Shown piece after piece: positions 12,961 through 25,040 of a DNA stretch of 64,000 nucleotides. Location of the stretch: positions 23,987,572 through 24,051,571 of the forward strand of contig NC_079899.1 in the NCBI RefSeq assembly GCF_024868665.1, written 5' to 3'. The first letter of the stretch is position 1, and each line of letters opens with the position of its first letter. The translations under genes were made by a program, and so were the position numbers. The notes beneath the pieces were generated by a model. That model was given only the letters and a program-made list of their open reading frames with translations. It did no database searches and was not told the DNA's origin. Source of the DNA: Triplophysa rosa (lineage: Eukaryota; Chordata; Actinopteri; Cypriniformes; Nemacheilidae).

Positions 12961-13769
12961 CTGGAAAAAATGATGCAGGGCGGGACTTCATCTGTCTGGC
13001 TTGTTGGTTACTGAATTATTAGTTAATATTCCTTTTCTTCAGGGCTTTTTGTTATGGAAATCGTGCCCAATAAGAAATAGGAATGATTGAAGGGGCAGTA
13101 ACTAATTTATTCTTAAAGTTTCGTACCTTAAAAAGAAACCTTTTGACAAATGTCTTCAATTACGTAAACTAGTCATATGAGTGGCTTAAAAACAAGCTGT
13201 TTTATTAACACCTACTTCATCTCAATAAAACCCTCAATTATTGGACGATTTCACGTGCCTGATAAATTAATCACGGGTGACAAATACACCTGCAAAAAGA
13301 AAATTTCTCGCTTTTATGTGGTGCTGCATTCACAGTGAAATATGTCAATTCAAAGTCTAAATCCAAGGCCAGCAAGGCATACACTAAAATAACTTTTAAA
13401 AATGTAATAGTGTCAAAAAAAAGAGTATAACAGTCTTTAAAACTGTTTCTGAAAATACGAAGTACATCTATAGGTAAAAAACAGGTCAGGTCATATTCAT
13501 CAGAGGTCTATCATCCAGAACAACTAAGGCCATTCTCCTCATATTCTTTCTCTTTTCTTGCAGTACTCAGTGGTGTTAATCCAGCATTCAGCATCTTCTT
13601 CAAGGGCACAATTCAAGGGTTAACTCAGCAACTCCGCAGATATAATTGGCCTTCACATACATCCCCAACAGAACCAGCAGCGTTAGGTTTAAACTTTACA
13701 TCGGGGCTTCTCAAGTGTCTTTGCTTCACAATCCGAATTTTACTGACAGATACATCTGTGCCAATAATA

Positions 13770-13990
13770 CACTGTAAAAACGTCTTGAATGCTTTAATTT
13801 TTTAAGTACAAGTAACTTGGCTTTACAGGTAATTTCAGCTTTTTTTTTACAGTAAAATAAAATAAACGAATTCAACAATTTTTAAGTTACATCAACTCAG
13901 TTTTAAGTTATATTAACTCACTGCTGGCCAAAACTTTAAACAGTAAATTGACTGTACTTAAAAATTTAAGGCAAGGATTTTTTTACAGTG
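13770..13990. mobile_element. CACTGTAAAAA-type MITE with TA flanks
   Basis: CACTGTAAAAACGTCTTGA at the left and CAAGGATTTTTTTACAGTG at the right, with TA immediately outside both ends. The interior is AT-rich with AAGTTACATCAACTCA / AAGTTATATTAACTCA tandem units. Confidence 0.75.
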
Positions 13991-14242
13991 TATACAGTTG
14001 AATTTTATTAAAGGCTTAAACTTTGAACATCTTTCTAAATAAAAACTGATTAAAACCTTACAATTTTTTGTTAAGTGTCGTCAATATACATTGTGTTGAG
14101 AATAACTCAAATAATGCATTTTATGTTTTTTACATTTTTCATAATCTCTCTACTTCTGTTAATATTTATATATCGTTGCTGTTCTTCTAAATCCTCGTAT
14201 GTCCAAATTCACTGTTTTTCAGGAAATGGAAAAAACACTGTA

Positions 14243-14637
14243 CACTGTAAAACTTTGTTGTAGTTTTTGCAGCAGGTTTGCCAGTAAATTACTGTAGATT
14301 TAATTACTGCTTAATCCTACTTTCCAATTTGTACTGTTTTCAATTACTTGGATCAAAATTAAAACACTTTGACTTTTAAGATTTAAAAAAAGCAAGAGGA
14401 GACTGGCATTAGCACAGCAACACTGCAAAAAATGACATTCTTCCTAAGCATTTTTGTGTTGTTTTCTAGTAAAAATACTTTTACATAACAAGAAAAGTGA
14501 CCCAATACATTTAGTCTTGTTTTATGAAAGAAAAATATAGAAACTGGGTAAGTTTATGCTTAAAACAAAATTGTTAATTAAATCTACCGTAAGTTAATGG
14601 CAAACCTGCTGTGAAATTACAGCAAAGTTTTACAGTG
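14243..14637. mobile_element. long-TIR MITE with another repeat nested in its loop
   Basis: CACTGTAAAACTTTGTTGTAG and AGCAGGTTTGCCAGTAA at the left are mirrored at the right as TTAATGGCAAACCTGCTG and ACAGCAAAGTTTTACAGTG; the inverted repeat is about 70 bp. The centre contains a different dispersed repeat beginning CACTGCAAAAAATGACATTC at about 14421. Confidence 0.78.
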
Positions 14638-14809
14638 CACTTTTTATATGATTACATACTGTGTTGCCATAGTTGACAAGCACTTTTTAACACTTTTTGT
14701 TGGTTAGATATTTGCAAAACCCAGTGACAAACATAGAGGGTGACTAATAATAAAGATTTATGGCAAACAAACAAAATCACAAAATATGGAGATACAAGGT
14801 TTCAGAAAG

Positions 14810-14870
14810 ACAGCAGCGATATATAGGAAGCTGCTTTGAACAATGCAAACTTGTGAAAAGCACACTAAAT
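14810..14870 (+). mobile_element. diverged retroposon tail fragment
   Basis: GAAGCTGCTTTGAACAATGC and GTGAAAAGC resemble the retroposon tail at 40770-40800, but the tail repeat is lost. Confidence 0.4.
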
Positions 14871-15089
14871 CAAAAATGAAATATATCTCATGTATTTCTC
14901 CTCTAAACGTCTAGAAGAATATACGCAGTATTTATTTAGTTATACGGTTGCATTTTTTCCTTTAAAACAAAACCTGTAACCACCAGATGGGAACCACCTA
15001 TAATGTGTGACCTCTACCAGGCATCAAATCTGTCCTATGTGCCAGCCATAGCCTTACTACCGGACCAGCACCATACTACTATAGAAAAA

Positions 15090-15480
15090 CGTTTCCGTAA
15101 ATCACCTCGACGGGTTCGAAATATAAGTGCGAAACACTGAGAGACAGTCGAACTCCTGATGTACTGCCGCCTCTCCCAGAAACGGTGGAAATGAGTGGAC
15201 GCTTCATATCCACTTTCTAACGGATCGAGGAAGAGCTCGATTTAGAGATTAGCGCTCCTCTAGTGCCCTGCGAGGCTACAGTATCTATCTGAGAGCAAAG
15301 CTCGGATTTTAGCTCTCGAACGGGTGTATGATTGAGCCGCAGTGCTAAAGGTCACGCTATCGACTGTGCCCGGTGTAATGGCCGCGGTAAGGTTCGAGCT
15401 CTGAATATTTAATAACCTCCATCATTAGCTCACTCGCCGACGTACACACGGTGAAACTTCAACAAAGATAATCTGACCCC
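15090..15480. promoter_or_regulatory. candidate noncoding block
   Basis: Unique sequence rich in CGA/TCG: CGAGGAAGAGCTCGATTTAG, GAGCAAAGCTCGGATTTTAG. No reading frame of note. Confidence 0.22.
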
Positions 15481-17183
15481 ATTACATTAATGTTACTATA
15501 ACTGTTACATCTGATACGAAATGATTATATATAAGAATAAAGCGGTTTTCTATTCCACTCTGAGCAGAATAAAGAACACGAATAAAAAATAGAGATGATA
15601 ACAGAAGTCTAAATCTTGAATGCAAAAATGTTTAACCTTTGGAATGTATTTGTGCTTAGTTTTTAAAAGAAGATAAGACGAGGATTTCTTGCACGAGTGA
15701 CAAAGACGTGCATTAAAACTCAAGTTTGAACAGTTGTTAATTAAACACGCACCTGAGATGCTCCGTCGGTACATAACCATGATTTATATTACTTTATATA
15801 TAATGCAATATAGTCTATTATAGATAACCCACAGCACGAAAAGACATAAAACTGTCAATACAGAAAAGCTGGCAAATTGTTCCTCCAATTAGCGCTCAAA
15901 ATAATGAACTACACCTTATACATTTTTGGCCTCTAGGACAGATTAACCAAAGAAAAAAGGTTTAGCAATTAAGATGGCGAGAGTTATGGGATAAGCTCAA
16001 CCATGTAAGATAATAAAACCTACTTAGACTAAAGACTTTACAAGCACTTTATCAGCAGGCCAACCTAAAGATAATAGCGCCGAAAACGAAGCAGACCGAA
16101 TTCCAAAAGCCAGGATTTTGAGAATTAATCAATTATTTGATAAAAATCATCAATCAATTAATGCTGAATTAATTTCCAGCTTGCTTTAGTCTTCTTCATT
16201 CATATCTCAATCCGTCTATCTGGCAGAGAATTTCGCGTTAAGAGTCTTGCGCAAATCGTGTCGCTTTTTTCAAATTTAGAAGACTCAATATTCACATCTT
16301 GGGGAGGATGATTTGTTGCACTTGAACCCGGTTGAAAGCGAATCGACAGTCACGTAACCCCGCTGCTTACAATGCAATAGAAAGCATACTGAAAACGATT
16401 TCCTTAAAACAGCATAATGCAACGCATGCATAATGCAACGATAAACGTTTGTAAGAGAAGTATTCAAATTGTTGTCACATGACCTCATTAGGTTGCATAT
16501 TTAAAAAAGGCGAGTGGCACTTATGAATATGTATAGAAAGAAATCTATGGAAAGAAATATAACTTTTGGCAGTCCGATCAAAGGGATTAAAACCAAGGTT
16601 AACATCGCTTCTTATTCCTTCATCACTGGACAACGAATGCAATGCATTGTGGGATATTCTAAACTATACGTTCTGATTGTATTATGCATATTTCACAGAA
16701 AGTGCTGCCATAACAACAACACATCCGATAGTATCCACCATCACACAAATCATACAAAGATCAGTGTCCACGCAGAAGGACAACCAGAGAACATTCTGAT
16801 TATGTTTGTGGATTTTTGAACCACCGCTGAACAGAACCGTCCTGCTGTGAAGCAGTGTCTGGTTTGATTGAAGCCTGCTAGCGCTTTAGACGAAGCTCTG
16901 CTAGACAGAACCGCAAGAGTTCTGAAGGTCACTTTTCCACCGCCTGACCTCGCCGATCCGGCTGTTTATTGAAAGGCCCTGGCCCGAGCCAACAGGAGCA
17001 GGGAACACGCTAGCATTCCAATGAGAGCATCTCTCGCTGCTTAAAATATGCGCCGATGAACGCTGCAAATTAAACAGAAGCTAACAAACCAGCAGGACTT
17101 TATATAACGCTAATTAGTCCGGATTCTCTTCTGCACCGACAGGCGAAGAGAGATCGGAGTGGGGAATTCTCCCGTGAACTTAC
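15481..17183. other. intron flanking the PAS-A exon
   Basis: AT-rich to about 16300, then more balanced. CATAATGCAACG is tandemly duplicated at about 16412-16441. A 101-codon plus-strand frame at 16514-16819 has no recognisable features. Confidence 0.55.
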
Positions 17184-17273
17184 CTGTGAAAGCCCCAGGT
17201 ATATGGACACCGTCTCGGAGATGTACAAAAATCTTCCCTCCTTGTTTAGTGCAAATACAAATGCATCCAGGGA
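17184..17273 (-). CDS. npas3: npas3 internal coding exon: PAS-A core
   Basis: This 90-bp, phase 0-0 exon encodes exactly 30 residues, beginning [14 protein letters not shown] and ending [15 protein letters not shown]. That is the first strands of the PAS-A fold of NPAS1/NPAS3, which mediates dimerisation with ARNT-family partners. The acceptor is ttttccacacag and the donor CACAG|gtaagt, both excellent. It follows directly on the HILQ end of the exon at 51587-51669, so the two are neighbours across a roughly 34-kb intron. Compared with mammalian NPAS3 as I remember it (SLDGFVFALNQEGK), there are three conservative changes: G to A, Q to K and K to R. The next expected exon (VELTGSSVFDY) was looked for on the minus strand from 17183 down to 1 and not seen. 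Open frames overlapping here in other frames are shadows. Confidence 0.95.
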
Positions 17274-17601
17274 CTGTGTGGAAAACAGAGAAAGACAAAA
17301 GAGGAAAACAAGTCAGGCGAGATGCTCACAAATAGCTTATTCCTCACACAACCCATCATGCCCGCAACCGCAAACAGAAAAACGTCCCGTGTGGAAACGG
17401 CCCTGACGGATCATTAAAGAGCAACAATTACAACGTCAATGAACAGCTCCGGATCACAGGCGCCACAACACTAAAAGCAAGCGTGATGAATGCGTAGAGA
17501 TGTACAAAAATCCTGTCGAGAACACGTCAAGTTCAGATTTCAGCCCGAAGAAATAATATTCTTAATATACTTTTAAAAATGATAAAAAAATGTATTGTAA
17601 T

Positions 17602-18071
17602 CAGTGTTGGGTAAGTTACTCTGAAAAAGTAATGAATTACTAGTTACTAATTACATATTCAATAGTGTAATTAGATTACTGTACAAATTACTCTCTCCAA
17701 AAAGTATTTAGTTACTTCTTACTAATTACTTTCTATGTCAACCTTGATCAGTTTAGTGATTCAAGGATAGACATGAAACGGCTCTTATAATTCATTCAAA
17801 TAAATAATATTAAACTACATAAAGTAGTATTATTAACTGACCAAAATATTTAATATTAAAGCACAGATTTTAAAGTTAGACTTTGAATGTTGATGTCAAT
17901 TCCACTATTGCACACACATATATTACACAAAGTATTTAGTTTAATTACATCAAAAGTAACTGTAATTAAATTACTGAAAAAATAAGAGTAATCCCTTACT
18001 TTACTTTTTCAGGGGGAAAGTAATTAAATTACAGTAACTAATTACTTAGTAACTAGTTACACCCAACACTG
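17602..18071. mobile_element. non-autonomous hAT element with perfect target duplication
   Basis: Ends are CAGTGTTGGGTAAGTTACTC and the mirrored AGTAACTAGTTACACCCAACACTG type. The 8-bp direct repeat ATTGTAAT lies at 17594-17601 and 18072-18079. The interior is rich in AGTAATTAGTTACT-type subterminal repeats. It is 470 bp long with no coding frame. Confidence 0.93.
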
Positions 18072-18091
18072 ATTGTAATAACGAAACAGAA

Positions 18092-18368
18092 AATAAAAGG
18101 AACCCAAAAATGAAAATGTTGTCATTGTTTGCTCACCCTCCATTTGTTACAAACCTGCATACATTTCTTTGTTGTGCTGAACAGAAATGAAGATGTTTAA
18201 GTTTGTAACTAAGCGATTTTGGGTCACCATTGACTCCCATAGGAGTCTTTAGTAATGGTGACCCAAAACAGCTTAGTAACAAACTTTCATTAAAATACAT
18301 GCTTTGTAACAACTGGAGGGTGAGCAAAAGATGACAACATTTTCATTTTGGGGTGAAGTATTCCTTTA
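18092..18368. mobile_element. diverged palindromic MITE of the same superfamily
   Basis: It reads ...ACCCAAAAATGAAAATG at the left and CATTTTCATTTTGGGGTGAA at the right, with a central mirror around TTTTGGGTCACCATTGACTC / TAATGGTGACCCAAAAC. It lies 13 bp after the target duplication of the hAT element ending at 18071. Confidence 0.75.
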
Positions 18369-18829
18369 GGTCTGTTTTTAGGACCACTATGATTTTTTTG
18401 CATGTGACCTTATTTTTATGACAGTTAAGCACATCACCCCAGTTCACATTACAGTAGAAAGTACAGTATGAAAAGACAGAAAGGGTAGAAATTGTATCTT
18501 TATCTATTTGACGGACACTTTTATACACAGTGACTTTTATCCTCACGTTACATGAACACAGAAAATAGTCATGAAATGTTTTGGACACTTGTTAGAGCAT
18601 GAAATATTGACTGGTGAAATTCATAGAAAAAAATGGTATGCCAAAAGTGTAGAAAACTGCCCCTTGCTGTAAGTAATTTAAATATAACACAAGCAACTGT
18701 CTTAGTGTAGCATTTACGTTAAAGCATTCAACATCAGTCCATAAGCATTTCAAATGTAAAGAAGTGCCACATAATGGTCAGTATTAGCATCAGCTTGTAA
18801 TGTTAACACATCACTGGCAGCAGATGTGT

Positions 18830-19200
18830 GCTCGGGGAGAAAGTGAGGCATCAGCGGGCCGCCGTGGGATGTGCTGTTGTCAGCTGCATATCAGCGCGCT
18901 GTAAATAGCCCGAGGCTGCTCTGTTTTATCGGCGGGTGGAGACCGCGCGCTCTCTCGCCAGCTGCCAATTCTGCTTTAAACTTGGAAGCGAACGAGAGAG
19001 AGACGCTCCTCCGCACCAGCGTGTAAACCTCATTTTCATAAAAAGGTGATCAGATCCGCTGAGACGTTGTGCGCGATACCTCTCGCGTTTATAACTCACA
19101 CCGCTCTCATCTCGCCCGGAGTGCGCACACCCCGCCGATTATCTGAAGCAGTGGGGGACTATATGTAATTAACCCATGTGACCTCACTGCCTTAATTGTT
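18830..19200. promoter_or_regulatory. candidate GC-rich conserved noncoding block
   Basis: Non-repetitive with high CpG: AGCGGGCCGCCGTGGGATG, CATATCAGCGCGCTGTAAAT, CCAGCTGCCAATTCTGC. It lies about 1.6 kb upstream of the PAS-A exon in gene orientation. Confidence 0.28.
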
Positions 19201-19415
19201 GCCTGCTGGAGACCCGACAGCAGAACCTCCAGCCGTGATCGTACCGCGGGGCTTCCCGTAGACCAAAAACCCTACTTTTATACACATACAAATAAACACA
19301 ACCGCTACGTTCTGATGTCAGATGACGTTTAACGTACGAAATTAGGATTTCTATAAAGAGTACCTGGATCTTACTAACACTAGGGATTTGTTTGTCAACC
19401 AGGGGGCCAGGGCCC

Positions 19416-19709
19416 ATTAAAGAAATAAAAATAAAAAGTCTTTCGTCGTTTATTCGCCCTCATGTTGTTCAGAACTTGTATGTGACTCTTTCTTCTGTGA
19501 AACACAAAAGAAGATATTTCGAGAAATGTCTAGGTGTTTTTGTGTCCATCCATACAATGGAAGTCAATGGGGGCCAATGTTGTTTGGTTACCAACATTCA
19601 TCAAAATATCTTCTTGGGGGTTCTGCAGGAAAAAGAAAGTCATTCAGATTTAGAATGACATAAGGGTGAAGAAATTATGAAATCCTTTTTGGGCGAACTC
19701 TCCCTTTAA
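19416..19709. mobile_element. TTAA-bounded palindromic MITE
   Basis: Family hallmarks are visible: TTCGCCCTCATGTTGTTC, AAAAGAAGATATTTCG, AATGGAAGTCAATGGG, AAAATATCTTCTTGGG and the end GGGCGAACTCTCCCTTTAA. The left terminus is degraded (TTAAAGAAATAAAAATAAA). Confidence 0.82.
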
Positions 19710-19909
19710 AGAAGCGCAACAAACTTTCAAGAGGTCTCGAGAAGACATAAAATGATTTAAAATAAGAACAAGTACAACAATTAAAATAACCTAGAACTAT
19801 TAAAAATCGTTTTTGTATGGTTGGTAAATCTTATGCCAAGCTCTACAATCTTCTATCACAGAAATGGGCATTTTAATGTCACAAATCCTGGTTTCTACTC
19901 CATTCATAT

Positions 19910-20350
19910 CAGCTCTCCATCACGAGACCACCGTCCTCCCCATCTGAGGGTCTCACAACCTGAGAGCTGACACGGCCCCCCGCGTCCCCAAAGATGTGTC
20001 CCGGGCTGTCAGGAAGGGCCCGCAGCAGTCACCTCCAGCCAGTGTGCAATCATCTCCTCTCTGTTCCTCGCTGCTCTTCCTTCAAACGCTCGGCGTCTGC
20101 GGGCCAGGTCTCTGAGGAACACCGCATGCCTCGGCCCGGCTCCCCTCTATGATAAACGGCTTCTGTTTACAGGCTAACCACTGTGTAAAGTGCACAATAA
20201 ATCACTAGCCAGACAAACTTCTGGGGGAGAAAAGTGTAACATTAAGATGGGCCTTTTTTGTCATTTGTTTAAAACAGTCATGCCTTGCAAGCAGCTCGTC
20301 CCTCTCGCGCTCTCTCTCTCTTGTCTGAAGCGCTGAGTGATGGAGGAAAA
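19910..20350. promoter_or_regulatory. candidate GC-rich noncoding block
   Basis: Unique, GC-rich, CpG-containing (CCCCCGCGTCCCCAAAG, GCCTCGGCCCGGCTCCCC), with ATAAATCACTAGCC near the end. No exon recognised. Confidence 0.25.
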
Positions 20351-21126
20351 CATTTCACGGAAGGAAAACAAAACTCTGTGTAGAGATTCACTATCTTTAC
20401 CGCAAAAGAATACAATACAATAAGTTAAAAGAGGTTAAATGAAACTATGGGTAGTTTAATCATTTGCAGAAATAAAAAATCATTTGTATGATGATCCAGT
20501 AAATGAACTGAATCTACGTCACTGAAAGTTTATTTCAAGCTTTGATGTTTGACATCTTGCAAAGGTTTTCTTTACCTCAAGTTTTTCTTTGACTAAAGCT
20601 CTTTTGATTTAGCATCAAATCAAATACTTTCAAACGCATATCAAACATTTACTGTCGTGATGAACATTAAAGTAAATAACAGATCAATGTTCTGCCTGCA
20701 TATTTCTGTTTTACTTGTCACAAATTCCTCATCATTTTAACCCTTTCACTATCAACTGTAAATAAAACCTAATTATCAAAATTCAATAAATTTATGCCCA
20801 AAAAGTCTTCCCATACGGTTTCATTCTAAAATTGGATTCATTCAGTCAAATGGGTTGCAAACTGTGTTTCATGATGACTGAATGAAAATTGAATATTTTT
20901 CATGATTTACTTTTACTTTCATAAATTACTGGATTATTGTAGCTGGAGGATTTATTTCAAGAAACAGCGCTCAGTTTAATACTTTAATACTGTACGTCTT
21001 TCAACAATAACATACACAGTACACGTAAAAGTTGATCAACAAAAACATGTCATGCACAAGCTTGGGGATTAACAGTAAAAGTGTACAATTTATTCCTTTT
21101 TAAAAAGAGAAAAACATGTTAACACG

Positions 21127-21466
21127 TAAAGGGATAGTTCACCCGAAAATGAAAATTCCGTCATCATTCACTCACCCTCATGTTGTTCCAAACCTGAATA
21201 AAGTTCTTTATTCTGCTGAACGCAAAGGAAGATATTTGGAAGAATGTCAGTAACCAAACAGATCTCATCCCCCATTTACTGCCATAGTAGGGAAAATAAA
21301 TACTATGGGAGTAAGGGTAAGAAATCTGTTTGGTTACGGACATTCTTCCAAATAGCTTCCCTCATGTTCAGCAGAACAAAGAAATGCATACAAGTTTTGA
21401 ACAATCTGGGGATAAGTAAATTATTTCATCCAGAATTTTCATTTCTGGGCGAACTATCTCTCTAAA
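21127..21466. mobile_element. palindromic MITE, variant with a CTATGGGAGT / CCATAGTAGG centre
   Basis: It starts TAAAGGGATAGTTCACCCG and ends GGGCGAACTATCTCTCTAAA. The body mirrors around ACCAAACAGATCTCATCCCC / GAAATCTGTTTGGTTACGG. The left end is well preserved. Confidence 0.85.
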
Positions 21467-22329
21467 CATTTCCTACAAATCTACAACGATATTTTCGTCT
21501 TGCAGAGAAAAGTCCAACAATAGCTCTATTCAAGTCCAGCCCTACAATATTCAGTTTCACTTAGAAATACGTTTGACAGAAAATGGCAGGACATACTGTA
21601 TGTCCACCACAAGCATCTAGTAGATGAGAGTATAAAGTCAACGTCGCTCTTTCAGGAATCTGCATTTCAGCAACAAACGCGGTCTGTAACTCAGCAGCCT
21701 TGTGTTTTCTCTAACAAAGGACAAATATACGGGAGCTGAAGGACACGCAAGCTGGTAAACATCAATCTAGCGCCTGCACCCTGACCAGAGCTGCCGCACG
21801 GCCGCATTAACACACACAGCGGACGCCAGCCGAGACCGGCCTCATTGACTATTAACATATCATTAACTATTAGGTCAGACAAAATGAAGAGCGGGAGAGA
21901 GGCAGAGAGGAGGGGGCAGCTGCTGATGGGGAAGATGCCAAATGTTCAATCTCATCCCTGCAAACTCCGACGGCCTCGGCGCTGAAGAACAACAAGTGCA
22001 ATTATCTCTTCTCGCAGGGTCAGCCGAATCAGACCGTGTTGACTCTCTCTCTTTCTGAGAAGGGTGTGAGCTACAAGATAAGCTTTACATAGGGTGTAAG
22101 GCTATACGGTATACGTTAAGGTTTCAGAGGAAATTAAAAAAGGTTGCACGGGTCTTAAAAGTATGTCAATGGTTAATTCAACGTATCACATCAGTAACCA
22201 TCAAAATGTAATTACGTGGAGCACAAATAAATGCCTTTACACCACTAGAAATTTATCTATGAAAATGAGATGACAGACAGCAGACGTGTGCACGTGAAAC
22301 GGTGATGTACGGACAGTGAGACCATCAGT

Positions 22330-22352
22330 AAGAGAGAGAGAGAGAGAGAGAC
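22330..22352. repeat. (GA)n microsatellite
   Basis: About ten GA units followed by ACACACA. Confidence 0.93.
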
Positions 22353-22597
22353 ACACAGATGAGAGGTGTTAAAAGAGATCTTATCTGAACTTCTAAATCA
22401 CCACGGGAGCCGCGAGAGATCTCTCTCATCGAAGTCAATCCTGAGGCTGACAATCCACGCAGAAATGTGCAAATATGGATGCGTGTTATTGATTTCTTTA
22501 TTGAAGGCACAGGGGCGGGAGATGCTGGAATCACTCATCCTTCCCCTCGCTGAGACCTCTTTCAAATAAGAGAATCATTAGATTGCTCATTTCACGT

Positions 22598-22627
<30 letters not shown>
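22598..22627. repeat. poly-G run of 30 bases
   Basis: Thirty consecutive G on the plus strand between CACGT and TTGTGG. It is either a real homopolymer or an assembly artefact. Confidence 0.9.
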
Positions 22628-22629
<2 letters not shown>

Positions 22630-23150
22630 GTGGTGGTATTCAACATGGAATATTTATCGTCCTGCTTCACTCCAAATGACCCAAACATCCAAACACCTCT
22701 TCAACCCTTCTATTTTGTTCATGACTCAATAGAAATACCACCTAATAAACCTGAAAGGTGTCTGAATCTGAACTACACCTCCTGCCCTTCTCACTCCAAC
22801 AATATCTTGTTTCTATCAAGAAAAAATACACATATTAATCTTTTTTTTTTTAGGTATTGCCCACTGGTCACAGTTGCTGGTGAGCCGACATATGAAATCT
22901 AAATTAGCACACAGCACCAGAATGGACGAAGCACTCCAGAGGCGATGAGCGAACAAGCTTTCCTTGTACAAACTAGCCCACTTTAAAAAAGTTCCTTCGG
23001 GTGACTAGGTAACAATATTGTTTCTACCTCCCTCTGTGGTGGGATTTAATTAAGTGATAACGGTCACCTTCAGGTGATGACACAGGACAATAGCATCTGG
23101 GTTAAAGGAAAACGCTGAGACTGGACGGCACATATTATCATGAGCAAAGA

Positions 23151-23183
23151 TAGAGATAGAGAGACAGAGAGAGAGAGAGAGAG
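23151..23183. repeat. (GA)n microsatellite
   Basis: Imperfect GA run with GATA and GACA interruptions. Confidence 0.9.
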
Positions 23184-23503
23184 TCTCAGGTTGGGCTCAG
23201 GATGAATTTTCGGAGTCTAATCTAGGGAGTTAAGGGAGGGATTTAGCTCAACCCTAAGAGGATTAATCATAATTTGAATGCTTATGTGTTTAAACACAGG
23301 CTTAATAAAATGATATGACGTCCGCACAAACAAATAGGGGGCTTGGCTGCATTGGAGGGAGAGCTGCTCTTCAGATGACACGACTAAACGCTGTGGTTAC
23401 AAACCTACAGACACACACATTTTAGCCAAAGTGAAAAGTTAAACCACAGTTAAAAACAAATGGTGTCTGCAATTCAAAAGTTACAAATTTAATGTAATAG
23501 ATA

Positions 23504-23892
23504 TGTGACCCTGGACCACAAAACCAGTCTTAAGTAGCACAGGAATATTTGTGGCAAAAGCGAACAAAACATTGTATGGGTCAAAATTATTGATTTTTCT
23601 TTTGTGGCAAAAATCATTAGGATATTAAGTAAAGATCATGTTCCGTGAATATATTTTGTACATTTCCTACCGTAAATATGTCGAAACCTAATTTTTGTCA
23701 GTGATATGCTATGGTAAGGACTTAATTTGGTCAACTTTAAAGGCGATTTTCTCAATATTTTGAGTTTTTTGCACCCTCAGATTCCAGAGTTTTAAATAGT
23801 GGTATCTCGGCCAAATATTGTCAAACCATACATCAATGGAAAACTTATTTATTCAGCTTTCAGATGATGCATAAATCTAAATTTCGAAGATT
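23504..23892. mobile_element. widespread TGTGACCCTGGACCACAAAA repeat, one end lost
   Basis: Starts TGTGACCCTGGACCACAAAA and continues CCAGTCTTAAG. It includes AATCATTAGGATATTAAGTA, GGCGATTTTCTCAATATTTT and TCAGATGATGCATAAATCTA, which I recall as parts of a very common fish DNA repeat. The mirrored terminus is absent; the next element begins where it should lie. Confidence 0.7.
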
Positions 23893-24066
23893 GTTTGGTT
23901 CCAAAATGAGATGTTTTTATTGTGTTTTATTGTGTTAGCTGTATTTTTTGAGTTATTATGGCTTAAATCAAAACAAACCAGCTGCAGTTTGATTGATATT
24001 ATTTGGAACTCACAATAAAAAACTTGATTTTTTTTTAAACGGAGTTATCTCATTTTGGAACCAAAC
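23893..24066. mobile_element. 174-bp MITE with GTTTGGTTCCAAAATGAGAT termini
   Basis: GTTTGGTTCCAAAATGAGAT at the left is mirrored by ATCTCATTTTGGAACCAAAC at the right, a perfect 20-bp inverted repeat. It abuts the truncated end of the preceding repeat. Confidence 0.85.
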
Positions 24067-24960
24067 TCTTCATATAGCCTATATATATAATGCATCCATA
24101 CATACTGTATATACATACATTGATATAATAGAAAAAAGTGGAGGTCTTTACTCCTAAGATACTAAACTTGAAACTGAAAAGAACTGTAATGGTGATTTGT
24201 TAGAACAATAACTAAAAAACTAAATATGTTAAATTATGATTTTATATAGACATCAGGGCAGCATGTGTCACATGTGTGTATTTTCGGTCACGTAACCTCA
24301 AGCTAAAACATTTAAATCCAACAGGAAATAATAAAAAGCTGGAATATCACAGAGAATGAAAATGAAAAACATGCAACAATGAAAAACAGAATCAAAGGCG
24401 AAACGTCATATTACTGAAAACAGACCAAGAGATATTATAGCCTGGCTGTCTTCTTAAAATCATCCCAATGACAGAAATGAACAGGAATGACACTGATTAC
24501 TACACAACAGAGCCACTTATTCAACCCTTTCATCTGAGAAGTCCCTCACATCCACTTTGTATGAGCTTCTCGACTTTGGCGGGCACATACATTCAGGACT
24601 GCATATATATTGAGTAGGTTTACAAGATTTAATTTGCTGGATATAAATTCCATCACAATTCACGTCCAATAGTGAAGTCATTAGAATGCAAGATGATGAT
24701 CGATTCAAACAGTGATACAGAGCTCAATCTCATCTCTTTGAACTTTTTCAGGGAATTAGTCAACGAGTGACTATGTTCTGTGCTTTTTCACAGCATTTGT
24801 GCAAAATGCATACGTCTGGTAATGCAAAATGTTTGTTTTGGAGATCCAAGGCCGGTCCTGCAGGTAATGAGGACCTTCACACAGACAACACCGATCATCT
24901 TCAACTCCATGAAAATGTCTAACAATGACCGCGCAGAAACCTTTTCAATACATACAGCAA
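24067..24960. other. intron sequence, nothing recognised
   Basis: AT-rich unique sequence. It leads into the CA repeat. Confidence 0.55.

Positions 24961-25034
<74 letters not shown>
24961..25034. repeat. (TC)n-(CA)n microsatellite
   Basis: A short TC run passes directly into about 32 uninterrupted CA units. Histidine-threonine and cysteine-valine open frames here are artefacts. Confidence 0.96.

Positions 25035-25040
<6 letters not shown>

Larger units (their letters stand above)
1..17183 (-). other. npas3: 5' part of the next npas3 intron (runs out of the window)
   Basis: This is sequence downstream of the PAS-A exon on the minus strand. The donor is GTAAGT at 17183-17178. The exon encoding the remainder of PAS-A is not found, so the intron continues past base 1. 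Open frames here are short and unlike known proteins. Confidence 0.8.
20351..22597. other. intron sequence
   Basis: AT-rich intron to 21126, a MITE, then balanced unique sequence at 21640-22060 and 22360-22590. No gene recognised. Confidence 0.55.

Noticed and set aside
1..17183. Expected next npas3 exon (VELTGSSVFDY...)
   Set aside because: Searched by eye on the minus strand and not found, so no exon is called; the intron is taken to leave the window.
17110..17298. 62-codon minus-strand frame over the PAS-A exon
   Set aside because: It is a different frame from the NPAS3 reading and crosses both splice sites.
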